Assembly: GCA_016744675.1 (NCBI GenBank)
Contig: JADGDX010000001.1
Span: forward strand, 62,001-126,000
Direction of reading: 5' to 3'
Source of the DNA: Desulfuromusa sp.
GTDB taxonomy: Bacteria > Desulfobacterota > Desulfuromonadia > Desulfuromonadales > Geopsychrobacteraceae
DNA: 64,000 bases
Shown here: positions 37,889-48,456 of the stretch, piece by piece
How the letters are laid out: each line of letters begins with the position of its first letter
Numbering within the stretch: position 1 is the first letter of the stretch
Program-made: the position numbers and the translations under genes
Notes under the pieces: model-generated
Seen by the model: only the letters and a program-made list of their open reading frames with translations
What the model was told of the DNA's origin: nothing
The model's database searches: none

Positions 37889-39751
37889 TTAGTTCATTGA
37901 AATCTCAGGTTCAACGATGTAACGTTTTATCTTACGCGTTGTTGTTTTTGGGAATTCATCTTCCCTTAAAGTAAACTTCTTAATTCTTTTGTAGCCAGCC
38001 AAATCTTTACCATAAGATAAAATTTCTTTGCGGATAAGAAGTTCTATTTCTGTCGCTGACATTGGTTTGTGGTCTTGTTCTTTTGTCAAAGCAAATAATG
38101 CTTCTTCATCAGGAAAAATGACCGCATAGACCTCTTCGGATGTTGCTCCGATCTTGTGTCCATAAACCATAATCTCAGCGATATAGGGACTTTTGAGGAT
38201 TTGATTTTCAATCTCTTCAGGATACACATTTTTACCATTTGCTGTGACAATGAGGTTTTTGACTCGGCCACAGATCGTGAGCATATTTTCTTTATCAATA
38301 CTTCCTAGGTCTCCTGTGTGATACCACTCATCAGTAAGCACTTCAGAAGTTGCTTTGTCGTTTTTATAATAACCAAGCATAACGTTCGGGCCTTTGACGA
38401 GAATTTCACCCTCACCATCAGAATTGGACTTGTCGATTTTTATATCAACCCCATCTAAAACTTCTCCGGATGTCCCAGGTTTGCTTTTGTAGGGACTTTC
38501 AGCAGAAATGATTGGTGATGTTTCTGTGATTCCATATCCTTGTAGTAAGACAAGTCCTAGGCTGTTAAATCCCTCTGCAACCGCCGGATCTAGTGCTGCG
38601 CCACCGCTGACAAAAGTTGTTTTTTCACCAAGCGATTGTTGGACTTTTGAACTGACAATCTTTCTAGTTAAAGAGAAATTATATAGAAGCCGTGATGAAG
38701 ATTTGGAATTAATGTTTTTCATGATTCTGTCTAGCAGCAAACGATAAACAGCAGGAACACCAAGCAGAAAAGTTGGTTTTATCTCATTGAGGTTGTCTCC
38801 GAGTTTTTTGATCGATTCAGCAAAGCTGACTTGTCCTCCAAGAGATAGGGGGAGAAGAACACCACAAACCTGTTCAAAAACGTGATTTATGGGCAAAAAA
38901 GAGAGAGTTTGTATTGAACTGTCTAGTTTGAAGCGGACGCGTGCAGCTTCAATATTGCTCACAATATTTTTATGGCTGAGCATCGCCCCTTTAGATCGAC
39001 CCGTCGTGCCAGAAGTATAGAGGATGACAGCTCGGTCATCTGGGTGAATATCAGTCGGGGGCAGGGGGGTCGTATGAAAAATATCCTTATATGAAAAAAG
39101 GCGTTTTTCTTTTAACAGGCGATGTTTGGAAATTGCTGAGTCGGAAAGAAAATTTATCACCTTCTTCTTTTTTCCCGATTGTTCTTCTTCATCGGTCAGT
39201 CTTGAATATGCTTGTATGGCAGCCTCTTCAATCGGCTTACATCTTTCAGTGGAAATGTCTAGATCCTTGACCAGCTCTTTCCACAGTGATGACAGACTCT
39301 CCATTGCTCCTGCTGTTTTGCTCTGGTCTGTAACTTCTGACAAGGGGGTATCGATGAGAATGATTTTTTTAAGTTCAGGAAGATCATCAATCACCTCCAA
39401 AAGTGTTTCAAGCTGGGCTTGTCCAACAAAAATAGCTTCTGAATCAGAATGGTTCAATATATGGCGTAGTTCAGTTGCTTTTAGTTCTTTGTCGATTGGA
39501 ATAGCAATGCATCCGCCCCTTAATATTGCAAGGTATGCAGCCACCCAACGAGGGGTCGATGGCCCAAAAAGAGCAATGTGGGATGATTTTTTAACTCCTA
39601 ATTGTGAAAGGCCAGCCGCGAGATTTTCAACAATTTCCCAGAGCTTGCTATATGTCAGGGGTTTCCAATTGCCCTTGCTTTTATATTGCATGGCAACGTT
39701 TGTCGGGTGACTCTGACAACTTGATGAGATTAACTGATCAATTGTTTGCAC
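37889..39751 (-). CDS. Long-chain acyl-CoA synthetase (AMP-forming)
   Basis: Adenylate-forming enzyme that activates fatty acids to acyl-CoA. It has the P-loop-like ILYTSGTTGRSKGAMLSHKN, LQGYGITETSPI, the hinge YHTGDLGSIDKE and the C-terminal GRVKNLIVTANGKNVYPEEIE with catalytic lysine near KTTTRKIKR. The match is to the FadD/FAA1-like long-chain group, though chain length is not decidable here. I put the start at GTG 39751 (MQTIDQLI), with GGAG eight bases upstream; the frame is open to an ATG at 39778. It converges on hom. Confidence 0.88.
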   Translation of the reverse strand: MQTIDQLISSSCQSHPTNVAMQYKSKGNWKPLTYSKLWEIVENLAAGLSQLGVKKSSHIALFGPSTPRWVAAYLAILRGGCIAIPIDKELKATELRHILNHSDSEAIFVGQAQLETLLEVIDDLPELKKIILIDTPLSEVTDQSKTAGAMESLSSLWKELVKDLDISTERCKPIEEAAIQAYSRLTDEEEQSGKKKKVINFLSDSAISKHRLLKEKRLFSYKDIFHTTPLPPTDIHPDDRAVILYTSGTTGRSKGAMLSHKNIVSNIEAARVRFKLDSSIQTLSFLPINHVFEQVCGVLLPLSLGGQVSFAESIKKLGDNLNEIKPTFLLGVPAVYRLLLDRIMKNINSKSSSRLLYNFSLTRKIVSSKVQQSLGEKTTFVSGGAALDPAVAEGFNSLGLVLLQGYGITETSPIISAESPYKSKPGTSGEVLDGVDIKIDKSNSDGEGEILVKGPNVMLGYYKNDKATSEVLTDEWYHTGDLGSIDKENMLTICGRVKNLIVTANGKNVYPEEIENQILKSPYIAEIMVYGHKIGATSEEVYAVIFPDEEALFALTKEQDHKPMSATEIELLIRKEILSYGKDLAGYKRIKKFTLREDEFPKTTTRKIKRYIVEPEISMN

Positions 39752-39903
39752 TTTTAATGCTCCATCTTTCAGCAACACATAAAAAAATAACGGGTATTTA
39801 TCGCTTTCAACAATTTACTTTAGCGTTGTCCTATTTTTCAGGCAAGCTTGAAAAGATTTTTGAACAAGGGATTCAGTAAGTTGAATAAAATTAACGAAAT
39901 ATC

Positions 39904-39931
39904 TTGACAATGATAGTAGCATTTTGATAAA
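39904..39931 (+). promoter_or_regulatory. Probable promoter of tRNA-Val
   Basis: TTGACA (39904-39909), a 16-base spacer and GATAAA (39926-39931), about 20 bases upstream of the tRNA 5' end. Confidence 0.6.
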
Positions 39932-39951
39932 AGAACGCCGCGCTTCGATGA

Positions 39952-40026
39952 AGGCACGTAGCTCAGTGGGAGAGCACTTCCCTGACACGGAAGGGGTCGG
40001 CGGTTCAATCCCGCCCGTGCCTACCA
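39952..40026 (+). tRNA. tRNA-Val (GAC anticodon)
   Basis: A complete cloverleaf of 75 bases with the CCA end encoded. Acceptor AGGCACG pairs with CGTGCCT, U8-A9 follow, the D stem is GCTC/GAGC, the anticodon stem is CTTCC/GGAAG with loop CTGACAC (anticodon GAC at 39984-39986), and the T arm is GGCGG/CCGCC with TTCAATC. A promoter precedes it and a terminator follows at 40058. Confidence 0.97.
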
Positions 40027-40057
40027 GATCCGCAACTGAATATTATGTGTATTGATT

Positions 40058-40086
40058 AGAGGCATCTGTGTGATGCCTCTTTTTGT
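40058..40086 (+). terminator. Intrinsic terminator after tRNA-Val
   Basis: A 9-bp stem AGAGGCATC with GATGCCTCT, five-base loop, followed by TTTTGTTTT. It separates the tRNA from thrS. Confidence 0.85.
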
Positions 40087-40131
40087 TTTGAATCCCGAAT
40101 AAAAACTAAATAAAGTGGTTAGGGGTGTCAG

Positions 40132-42048
40132 ATGGATTTAATAAAAATTGAACTTCCTGATGGATCAATAAAAGAGGTTGAGTCTGGTGCAACTCCTTAC
40201 GATGTTGCTCTGACTATCGGTGAAGGTTTAGCTCGACAATCTATTGCTGCCTATTCAGATGGTGAGTTGGTAGATTTAAATACCCCTCTGAAAAGTTCTG
40301 GTACGCTTTCTCTGATCACCCAGAACTCTCCTGAAGCATTGGAGATTGTTCGTCACTCTTCCGCACACCTTATGGCGCAGGCCGTTAAGGATCTTTACGG
40401 TGATGCTGTTCAAGTCACTATAGGACCAGCAATTAAAGATGGTTTCTATTATGATTTCTATAGTGAAACGAAAAAGTTTGTTCCTGAAGATTTCCCCGTT
40501 ATTGAAGCAAAGATGACTGAACTTGCCAAGGCTGATCAAGCTGTTCTGCGTGAAGAGATCTCACGTGGTGACGCAATTGAATTGTTTCGTGGCATGGGGG
40601 AAGATTATAAGGTTGAATTAATTGAAGATCTTGATGCCGAAACAGTTTCACTTTATCGGCAGGGTGATTTTGTCGATTTGTGCCGAGGCCCACATGTTCC
40701 TAGAACCGGTATGCTTAAGGTTTTTAAGTTAACCAGTCTCGCAGGGGCTTATTGGCGTGGGGATGAGAAGAATGCAATGCTGCAGCGCATTTATGCGACA
40801 GCCTTTTTGAACAAGAAAGATTTAAAGGTTCATCTCAATCGATTAGAAGAAGCTCGAAAGCGTGATCATCGCAAGCTTGGTAAGGAACTCGATCTTTTCT
40901 CCTTCAGTGAAGAAGCTGGTGGTGGCTTGGTTCTGTGGCACCCAAAAGGGGCAATGCTCCGATCTATCATTGAGGACTTTGAACGCAAAGAACATTTGAA
41001 GCGTGGTTATGAATTAGTTGTAGGCCCACAAATTCTCAAGACTGACCTGTGGAAGATGTCGGGTCATTATGATAATTACCGGGAAAATATGTATTTCACT
41101 GAAGTCGACGAGCAGGGTTACGGCATTAAGCCGATGAACTGTTTGGCGCATATGTTGATATACAAGTCCAAGCCACGTTCTTACCGGAACTTACCAGTGC
41201 GTTACTTCGAACTTGGGACAGTTTATCGCCATGAAAAATCGGGTGTCCTTCATGGTTTGTTGAGGGTTCGTGGTTTTACTCAGGATGATGCCCATATTAT
41301 TTGTCGGCCCGATCAGATTGATGCTGAAGTTAAAGGGGTGATGAATTTTGTCCAGGATGTTGCTGGGATTTTCGGTTTTGAGTATGTGATGGAGCTGTCA
41401 ACTCGTCCTGAGAAATCCATTGGTAGTGATGCTGATTGGGATCAGGCGACAAATGCTTTGCGCAGCGCTTTGGAGGACAGTGGGCTTCCTTATGAACTCA
41501 ATGAGGGAGATGGCGCATTCTATGGGCCAAAGATTGATGTTAAACTTAAGGACGCGCTTGACAGGGAGTGGCAGTGTGCTACAATCCAGTGCGATTTTAC
41601 CCTGCCAGAGCGGTTTGATCTGACTTATGTTGGGACTGACGGTGAAAAGCATCGCCCAGTTATGTTGCACCGCGTCGTACTCGGTTCAATTGAGCGTTTT
41701 ATCGGGGTTTTGATTGAACACTATGCAGGAAGCTTTCCTCTCTGGCTCTCGCCGGTTCAGGCGGTTGTCTTGAATGTTACTGATAGTCAGGCTGCTTATG
41801 CGCAACAAGTGTTTGAACAGTTGCGTGAAGCTGGTGTCCGAGTTGAATTGGATATCAGAAATGAAAAGTTAGGTTTTAAGATTCGTGAAGCTCAGGTCAG
41901 TAAAATTCCATATATGCTTGTGATTGGTGATCGTGAGATGGAGAATCAGACGATTGCACCACGCTATAGGAATGGAAAGAATATGGACGCTATGACTGTT
42001 TCTGATTTTATTTCGATGGTTCAGACTGAAGCTAGCGCTTACAAGTAA
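40132..42048 (+). CDS. thrS: Threonyl-tRNA synthetase
   Basis: Class II synthetase of 638 residues. It has an N-terminal TGS domain (1-60), the editing domain with [11 protein letters not shown] and the RGPHVP motif, a catalytic core with class II motifs ([28 protein letters not shown] and [25 protein letters not shown]) and a C-terminal anticodon-binding domain. AGGGG lies upstream of ATG. It leads the thrS-infC-rpmI-rplT-pheS-pheT-ihfA cluster, conserved across many bacteria. Confidence 0.98.
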   Translation: MDLIKIELPDGSIKEVESGATPYDVALTIGEGLARQSIAAYSDGELVDLNTPLKSSGTLSLITQNSPEALEIVRHSSAHLMAQAVKDLYGDAVQVTIGPAIKDGFYYDFYSETKKFVPEDFPVIEAKMTELAKADQAVLREEISRGDAIELFRGMGEDYKVELIEDLDAETVSLYRQGDFVDLCRGPHVPRTGMLKVFKLTSLAGAYWRGDEKNAMLQRIYATAFLNKKDLKVHLNRLEEARKRDHRKLGKELDLFSFSEEAGGGLVLWHPKGAMLRSIIEDFERKEHLKRGYELVVGPQILKTDLWKMSGHYDNYRENMYFTEVDEQGYGIKPMNCLAHMLIYKSKPRSYRNLPVRYFELGTVYRHEKSGVLHGLLRVRGFTQDDAHIICRPDQIDAEVKGVMNFVQDVAGIFGFEYVMELSTRPEKSIGSDADWDQATNALRSALEDSGLPYELNEGDGAFYGPKIDVKLKDALDREWQCATIQCDFTLPERFDLTYVGTDGEKHRPVMLHRVVLGSIERFIGVLIEHYAGSFPLWLSPVQAVVLNVTDSQAAYAQQVFEQLREAGVRVELDIRNEKLGFKIREAQVSKIPYMLVIGDREMENQTIAPRYRNGKNMDAMTVSDFISMVQTEASAYK

Positions 42049-42063
42049 TTAATATAGCAATGT

Positions 42064-42086
42064 AAGGCCTGTCGTGGGTCTTTTCG
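42064..42086 (+). other. Small hairpin in the infC leader
   Basis: A 6-bp stem (AAGGCC and GGTCTT, one G-U) with a seven-base loop and following TTCG, between thrS and infC. It could be a weak attenuator but the U-tract is poor. Confidence 0.3.
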
Positions 42087-42130
42087 TTGTTCAGCTTTAT
42101 CCCCTTAGAAGAGAATAGAGGAGTGAGGTC

Positions 42131-42643
42131 ATAGCTAAAGAAGCGAATATCAATGAGGCCATTAGTGCTCGTCAGGTGCGGGTCATTGATGATGAAGGCG
42201 GCCAGTTGGGTATACTGACAACTGAGCAGGCGTTGGCTCTTGCTCAAGAGCAGGGTCTTGATTTGGTAGAGGTGTCACCGCAAGCTGATCCACCTGTTTG
42301 CCGAGTTATGGATTACGGTAAATATAAGTATCAGCAGGCCAAGCGTGCTTCTGAAGCCAGGAAAAAGCAGGTTAAGGTTGAGATTAAAGAGGTCAAGATG
42401 CGTCCGAAAACCGACGATCATGACTTTCAATTTAAGATCAAACATGCCCGTCGTTTTCTTGAAGAAGGGAATAAAGTTAAGCTGACAATTATGTTCCGTG
42501 GTCGTGAGAATGCTCACCCTGACCAAGGAATGAAACAGCTTTCAAAGGCGGTTGATGCGCTCAAGGATATTGGCCAGATAGAGTCACATCCGAGTAAAAT
42601 GGGCCGTTTTATGACCATGATGGTTGGTCCGTTAAAAAAGTGA
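42131..42643 (+). CDS. infC: Translation initiation factor IF-3 (ATA start)
   Basis: Initiation fidelity factor. Reading from 42131 gives IAKEANINEAISARQVRVIDDEGGQLG, the standard IF-3 opening; the first normal start codon (GTG 42176) would remove the conserved N-terminal strand. In-frame upstream codons are AGG, AGT, GAG, GTC after a TAG at 42116, so no ATG, GTG or TTG is available. GAGGAG lies seven bases before the ATA. IF-3 genes commonly use AUU or AUA starts, which makes their translation self-limiting because IF-3 rejects such codons. The protein is 171 residues. It precedes rpmI and rplT. Confidence 0.92.
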   Translation: MAKEANINEAISARQVRVIDDEGGQLGILTTEQALALAQEQGLDLVEVSPQADPPVCRVMDYGKYKYQQAKRASEARKKQVKVEIKEVKMRPKTDDHDFQFKIKHARRFLEEGNKVKLTIMFRGRENAHPDQGMKQLSKAVDALKDIGQIESHPSKMGRFMTMMVGPLKK

Positions 42644-42693
42644 AGTCAATAACTGAAAATCAAGAACGATCGAAAGGGTAACGGGAGAGACAC

Positions 42694-42891
42694 ATGCCTA
42701 AAATTAAAACTAACCGTGGTGCCGCTAAGCGTTTTCGCAAAACTGGCACCGGTAAAATCCGTCGCAATAAGGCTTTCACCAGCCATATTCTGACCAAGAA
42801 ATCAACAAAGCGGAAGCGTGATTTGCGTCAATCTGTCATCGTTGCAAAATCTGATGCAAAGAATATTTCACAATTGGTTCCGTATTTGTAA
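42694..42891 (+). CDS. rpmI: 50S ribosomal protein L35
   Basis: Very basic 65-residue ribosomal protein beginning [27 protein letters not shown] with [14 protein letters not shown]. It sits between infC and rplT in the standard order. GGGAGA precedes the ATG. Confidence 0.97.
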   Translation: MPKIKTNRGAAKRFRKTGTGKIRRNKAFTSHILTKKSTKRKRDLRQSVIVAKSDAKNISQLVPYL

Positions 42892-42915
42892 GCTAAGTGA
42901 TTGCATTAATGCAGT

Positions 42916-42973
42916 CCGGTTGTGAACTGTGGGGACAATCTCCCCCTGCAGATCCGACCTCGGCAGTTGCCGG
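42916..42973 (+). promoter_or_regulatory. Structured RNA between rpmI and rplT
   Basis: The 115-base gap contains nested pairings: CCGG (42916-42919) with CCGG (42970-42973), AACTG (42925-42929) with CAGTT (42964-42968), and an internal GGGG/CCCC hairpin (42931-42946). No T-tract follows, so it is not a terminator. L20 is known to control its own operon by binding mRNA in several bacteria; this structure is a candidate site. Confidence 0.4.
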
Positions 42974-43006
42974 AAAAAACTAATTAAATAAGAAGGAGCA
43001 AGAGAG

Positions 43007-43363
43007 ATGCCAAGAGTAAAAAGAGGATTTAAAGCCAGACGTCGTCGTAACAAAGTACTTAAACTTGCTAAAGGTTACCGCGGTGCCAGAAGTAAGTTAT
43101 TTCGCTCAGCAACTGAAGCGGTTGATAGGGCGCTCAACTACGCTTATCGTGATCGTCGCGTAAAAAAGCGTGATTTTAGAGCGCTGTGGATCGCAAGAAT
43201 CAATGCTGCTGCCCGTGATAATGGTCTCTCCTATAGTCGCTTGATTCATGGTTTAAAGCAGGCAGATGTTGCTCTTGATCGTAAGATCATGGCTGATCTG
43301 GCTGTTAATGATCCTGCTGGTTTTACGGTTGTTGTTGAAGCGGCCAAGGCTCGATTGCAATAA
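43007..43363 (+). CDS. rplT: 50S ribosomal protein L20
   Basis: Ribosomal protein of 118 residues needed early in 50S assembly. It begins [32 protein letters not shown], typical of L20. AAGGAG precedes the ATG. A hairpin terminator follows at 43381, before pheS. Confidence 0.98.
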   Translation: MPRVKRGFKARRRRNKVLKLAKGYRGARSKLFRSATEAVDRALNYAYRDRRVKKRDFRALWIARINAAARDNGLSYSRLIHGLKQADVALDRKIMADLAVNDPAGFTVVVEAAKARLQ

Positions 43364-43380
43364 ACTGTTTTCAACTGTTT

Positions 43381-43417
43381 AAGGGAGATGGAGTGTTAGC
43401 TTCATCTCCTTTTTTTA
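43381..43417 (+). terminator. Intrinsic terminator after rplT
   Basis: A stem of about 8 bp (GGGAGATG and CATCTCCT) with a loop of about 12 bases, followed by seven T residues. It should separate the infC-rplT message from pheST at least in part. Confidence 0.8.
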
Positions 43418-43452
43418 TTTGGGTTTGTAGACTTTCAAATATTAAGGTCACA

Positions 43453-43482
43453 ATGTTTCTCGTTTCTACGGGAACATTCTGA
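43453..43482 (+). CDS. Possible 9-codon leader peptide before pheS
   Basis: A tiny frame ATG...TGA encoding MFLVSTGTF, with AAGGT five bases upstream and ending 15 bases before the pheS ATG. Two of nine codons are phenylalanine. Its 5' and 3' ends pair in an 8-bp stem (43452-43459 with 43471-43478). The E. coli pheST operon is attenuated through a Phe-rich leader; here no terminator follows the peptide, so a coupling role is more likely than classic attenuation. Speculative. Confidence 0.25.
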   Translation: MFLVSTGTF

Positions 43483-44514
<1,032 letters not shown>

Positions 44515-44536
44515 GATTGGGTAAGGATTTCAGTAA

Positions 44537-46945
44537 ATGATAGTAACCTATAACTGGTTGAAAGAATTTGTAGATTTTCAATACTCCCCACAAGAACTTT
44601 GTGATCGATTAACTATGGTTGGTCTGGAAGTTGACGCCCTTGAAGAAATTGGTGGAGAGCTTGATTCGGTTATCGTTGCAAAACTTGAGTCTGTTGAGCC
44701 TCATCCCGATGCTGATCGGTTGACTGTTTGTCAGGTCAATAATGGAAATGAGGTTGTCCAAGTTGTTTGTGGCGCAAGAAATCATAAGGCTGGTGATCTT
44801 ATTGCTTTGGCACAGCCTGGTTCTGTCTTGCCTGGAAACTTCAAAATCAAAAAGTCGAAGATACGTGGTCAGGTTTCTCTCGGGATGCTCTGCTCTGAAA
44901 AAGAGTTAGGACTTTCTGACGAGGCCGATGGGATTTTGATTCTTCCTCAAGGATTAACGATCGGTGAGCCTGCCTTTGCTGCTCTTGACCTTAAAGATTT
45001 TCAAATAGAAATTGGATTGACTCCAAATCGGCCCGATTGCCTTAGTATTGTCGGTGTTGCAAGAGAGGTCGCTGCTCTTTCTGGTAAAGAATTGAAGTTA
45101 CCGGTCCCAAAGATCAGTGAGGCAGATATTTCGATAGATAATCGTGCTGCTGTTTCTATTGAAAATAGTGAAGGGTGCCCACGTTACGCTGCTCGGATGA
45201 TTGAAAATATCAAAATTGGACCATCTCCTGATTGGATGGTTCGTCGCCTTGAAGCAGTAGGAATGCGTTCTATCAACAATGTTGTCGACGTCACTAATTA
45301 TGTGATGATGGAACTTGGTCATCCGTTGCATGCCTTTGATTATACTTTTTTGCACAATCATCAAATTGTTGTTAAATCGGCACAGCAAGGTGAAAAATTC
45401 ACAACCTTGGATAATCAAGGTCACTCTTTAACCTCAGAAGACCTGATGATTTGTGACGGTGAAAAAGCGGTTGCAATAGCTGGCGTCATGGGTGGCCTTG
45501 CTTCAGAAGTTAAAGAAACGACGCAAACTGTTCTTCTAGAGGCTGCCTATTTTAAGCCAACATCAATAAGACGGACAAGTAAGCGTTATGGATTACACAC
45601 TGAATCGTCGCACCGTTTTGAGCGCGGCGCTGATATTGATATGATTCCAACCGCTCTAGATCGTGCAGCTAGCCTTATTGCAAAATTGTCAGGGGGGCAA
45701 GTTCTTGCAGGAAGCATAGATTGTTATCCGCGTAAGCTTGATAATGTTTCTATCGAGTTCAGTGTTAATAAAGCGAAAGCTCTTCTTGATATTCCCCTTG
45801 AGCGAGATGAAATGAAAGTTCTTCTCGAGTCGATTGGTTTGGGTGTCCTTGCTGGTCAAGATTTAGATACTCTTCAGGTTAAGGTGCCAAGCTTTAGACC
45901 TGATATTGAGCGTGAAGTTGACCTCATTGAAGAAATTGCAAGACTCTATGGTTACGATAAGATTCCTGTCACGATGCCAACAGGAACTGTTGATGCTAAG
46001 TTGCCACCATTACGCCAATTGATGCAGAAAACTCTTCGTCAAGCTATTGTTGCCAGTGGATTTTCGGAGGCAATGAATTATTCTTTTGTTGCTTCAGACA
46101 GCTTGGATAAAATAAAAATTAAGTCTGACGATAGTCGTTTGTTCCAGGTTAAAATATTAAACCCATTGTCAGAAGACCAGTCAGTTATGAGGACGAGTCT
46201 TGTTCCCAGTTTACTCGAAACTGTGTCGCGAAATTTAAATTATCGCAGTACAGATCTCAGTTTGTTTGAATTGAGGCCCACATTTTTATCACAAGTAGAT
46301 AGCACTCAATGCATTGAGGAATTGTCTTTAACTGCTGTCATGTCAGGGCAGCGTGAGCCAGAAGGCTGGTCTCAGTCTCCTGTGGCTGTTGATTTTTATG
46401 ATTTGAAGGGTGTTGTTGAGGAGATTCTCGCTAAAGTCAATATTTTAAATATATCTTTCCAGCCAGATGCTTCACAACCTTATATGCATCCCGGTAAGTC
46501 CTGCCAGCTGATCTATGATAAGCAGTTACTCGGTTGTCTCGGTGAAGTCCATCCAGAAGTATTATCCAACTTTGATATTGATCAGACAGTGTATTTATTT
46601 GAATTGAATGTTGAGAACATTATTAAGCTGTCTGGGAATCATGCACAATTTGAAGCATTATCTCGTTTCCCTGATGTTAAGCGTGATACGGCTTTGCTTT
46701 TAGATGAATCAATTTCTGCAGCCCAGGTCATGCATATCGTCAATAAAAGTAAGGTGAAATTTTTTGAGAGTGCTACTTTTTTTGATTTATATACCGGCAA
46801 GGGGGTCCCTTCTGGAAAGAAGAGTCTTGCTATTAGGGTGTGTTATCGTGATCTTGATAAAACACTGACTGAAGCAGAAGTCAGTAAGTCGCACGATAAG
46901 CTGATTCGTTCCCTTTGTCATCAGCTTGAGGCAGAAATTCGCTAA
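44537..46945 (+). CDS. pheT: Phenylalanyl-tRNA synthetase beta subunit
   Basis: Large subunit of 802 residues carrying editing and tRNA-binding modules. Visible order: N-terminal MIVTYNWLKEFVDF, an EMAPII-like tRNA-binding domain (about 40-150, PHPDADRLTVCQV ... VVCGARNH), B3/B4 editing domain, B5 domain, catalytic-like core and a C-terminal ferredoxin-like anticodon-binding domain (LSRFPDVKRDTALLLDESI). AAGGA precedes the ATG. It is coupled to pheS and precedes ihfA. Confidence 0.97.
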   Translation: MIVTYNWLKEFVDFQYSPQELCDRLTMVGLEVDALEEIGGELDSVIVAKLESVEPHPDADRLTVCQVNNGNEVVQVVCGARNHKAGDLIALAQPGSVLPGNFKIKKSKIRGQVSLGMLCSEKELGLSDEADGILILPQGLTIGEPAFAALDLKDFQIEIGLTPNRPDCLSIVGVAREVAALSGKELKLPVPKISEADISIDNRAAVSIENSEGCPRYAARMIENIKIGPSPDWMVRRLEAVGMRSINNVVDVTNYVMMELGHPLHAFDYTFLHNHQIVVKSAQQGEKFTTLDNQGHSLTSEDLMICDGEKAVAIAGVMGGLASEVKETTQTVLLEAAYFKPTSIRRTSKRYGLHTESSHRFERGADIDMIPTALDRAASLIAKLSGGQVLAGSIDCYPRKLDNVSIEFSVNKAKALLDIPLERDEMKVLLESIGLGVLAGQDLDTLQVKVPSFRPDIEREVDLIEEIARLYGYDKIPVTMPTGTVDAKLPPLRQLMQKTLRQAIVASGFSEAMNYSFVASDSLDKIKIKSDDSRLFQVKILNPLSEDQSVMRTSLVPSLLETVSRNLNYRSTDLSLFELRPTFLSQVDSTQCIEELSLTAVMSGQREPEGWSQSPVAVDFYDLKGVVEEILAKVNILNISFQPDASQPYMHPGKSCQLIYDKQLLGCLGEVHPEVLSNFDIDQTVYLFELNVENIIKLSGNHAQFEALSRFPDVKRDTALLLDESISAAQVMHIVNKSKVKFFESATFFDLYTGKGVPSGKKSLAIRVCYRDLDKTLTEAEVSKSHDKLIRSLCHQLEAEIR

Positions 46946-46951
46946 ATGAGC

Positions 46952-46980
46952 TTGCAGACTCATAATCTGTATGGTATAAA
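46952..46980 (+). promoter_or_regulatory. Probable sigma-70 promoter of ihfA
   Basis: TTGCAG (46952-46957), a 17-base spacer and TATAAA (46975-46980), just after the pheT stop codon and about 55 bases before ihfA. It may add transcription of ihfA and the downstream genes. Confidence 0.65.
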
Positions 46981-47035
46981 TCCATAAAAATCAGATAGAT
47001 AGTAGACTCCATATCAGTATTAAGCAGGAGGGATC

Positions 47036-47317
47036 ATGACCAAAGCAGACCTTATTGAAAGCGTTTACCTGACAACCGGTTTTTCCAAGAAAGAATCAGC
47101 TGCTATCGTTGAGATGGTTTTTGACTTGATGAAGTCAACCTTGGAACATGGGGAAAAGATCAAGATTGCCGGTTTTGGTAATTTTGTTGTCAAAGAAAAA
47201 GCTTCTCGGAGGGGCAGAAACCCGCAAACTGGAAGTGAAATTGAAATTTCGGCACGTAAAATTTTGACATTTAAGCCCAGCCAGGTGCTTAAGGTTGCTA
47301 TTAACGAAACTACATAA
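47036..47317 (+). CDS. ihfA: Integration host factor alpha subunit
   Basis: DNA-bending HU/IHF family protein of 93 residues. The position after pheT and the sequence TKADLIESVYLTTGFSKKESA with the arm GRNPQTGSEIEISARKILTFKPSQ favour IHF-alpha over HU. GCAGGAGG precedes the ATG. Followed after 17 bases by a MerR-type regulator, the standard pheT-ihfA-merR arrangement. Confidence 0.92.
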   Translation: MTKADLIESVYLTTGFSKKESAAIVEMVFDLMKSTLEHGEKIKIAGFGNFVVKEKASRRGRNPQTGSEIEISARKILTFKPSQVLKVAINETT

Positions 47318-47334
47318 TGTGTTGAGCTAAACTG

Positions 47335-47688
47335 GTGCCTCAGATACCTGACAAGCTCTATTTTAAGATCGGCGAAGTTGCAGCATTACTGCAACTAAAA
47401 ACTCACGTCCTGCGCTATTGGGAAACAGAGTTTACCATTCTTCAACCGGTCAAAAGTCGTACAAATCAGCGTCTCTACCGACGTAAAGATGTAGAAACTG
47501 CCCTGTTGATAAAGGATCTACTTTACCAACAGGGCTTTACTATTGCTGGTGCGCGTAAGAAATTACAAGTAGATAAACAGCTCGACTTCCCTCTCGATAA
47601 TCCTGATTCACCCGAGATCGTTCTCTCTAAAGTTAAAACTGACTTGATTCGGCTACGTCAATATTTGTTTGATGCCACCCCTGAGTAA
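47335..47688 (+). CDS. MerR family transcriptional regulator
   Basis: Short MerR-type regulator of 117 residues. The winged helix-turn-helix is [44 protein letters not shown]. There is a short C-terminal part without metal-binding cysteines, so it is the small MerR type found after ihfA in many proteobacteria and has no known ligand. It starts with GTG at 47335 and lies nine bases before surE. Confidence 0.88.
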   Translation: MPQIPDKLYFKIGEVAALLQLKTHVLRYWETEFTILQPVKSRTNQRLYRRKDVETALLIKDLLYQQGFTIAGARKKLQVDKQLDFPLDNPDSPEIVLSKVKTDLIRLRQYLFDATPE

Positions 47689-47697
47689 TGAGTCATT

Positions 47698-48456
47698 GTG
47701 TTGATTTTAGTCACTAATGATGATGGTGTTCGTTCGCATGGGCTTCGTGCTCTTGCTTCTGTTTTGAGCGAACTTGGGGATGTTTATGTTGTTGCCCCTG
47801 ATCGTAATCGAAGTGCTGTTGGACACGCGCTGACTTTAGATCATCCATTACGTGCTGAAGAGATTAAACCTCAAGTTTTTGCTGTTTCGGGAACACCAAC
47901 TGATTGCGTCAATCTTGGCATTCATGGCTTGCTTCCACGGAAACCCGATTTAGTTGTGTCAGGAATTAATTGTGGCACTAATTTGGGTGATGATATCTCT
48001 TATTCTGGGACTGTCTGTGCCGCTTTAGAAGCTACACTGATGGGTTTGCCGTCTTTTGCGGTTTCTTTAGATACGACCCGTTTTACTTCTGAGAATTTAG
48101 CTCCTGCGACGACCTTTTCTAAGAAACTCGTTACAATGGTTTTGAAGAATGGTTTGCCCGAAGGCACGTTTCTAAATGTTAATGTTCCTTGCGGCCCTTG
48201 CTCTCAAGTTCTCTTAACAAAGCAAGGGAAACGCCACTATGGTGAATCAGTGGTCACTAAGGAAGATCCCCGTGGGCGCAAATACTATTGGATTGGTGGT
48301 TCTGAAGTTGGCTTTGAAGATATCCCCGGAAGTGATTGTAATGCTTTGCAGCAGGATGCAATTTCAGTTACTCCATTGAGGACAAATATGACAAATGAAT
48401 TAACCTATAATGATTTTAAAAGCTGGTCTCTCGACACTATGTTGGATCTAGATTGA
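47698..48456 (+). CDS. surE: 5'/3'-nucleotidase SurE
   Basis: Metal-dependent nucleotidase of 252 residues. The N-terminal [16 protein letters not shown] carries the metal-binding Asp pair, followed by [59 protein letters not shown]. It starts with GTG at 47698. It overlaps pcm by one base (TGATG). It opens the surE-pcm-yqaA-nlpD-rpoS run, tied to stationary-phase survival in E. coli. Confidence 0.97.
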   Translation: MLILVTNDDGVRSHGLRALASVLSELGDVYVVAPDRNRSAVGHALTLDHPLRAEEIKPQVFAVSGTPTDCVNLGIHGLLPRKPDLVVSGINCGTNLGDDISYSGTVCAALEATLMGLPSFAVSLDTTRFTSENLAPATTFSKKLVTMVLKNGLPEGTFLNVNVPCGPCSQVLLTKQGKRHYGESVVTKEDPRGRKYYWIGGSEVGFEDIPGSDCNALQQDAISVTPLRTNMTNELTYNDFKSWSLDTMLDLD

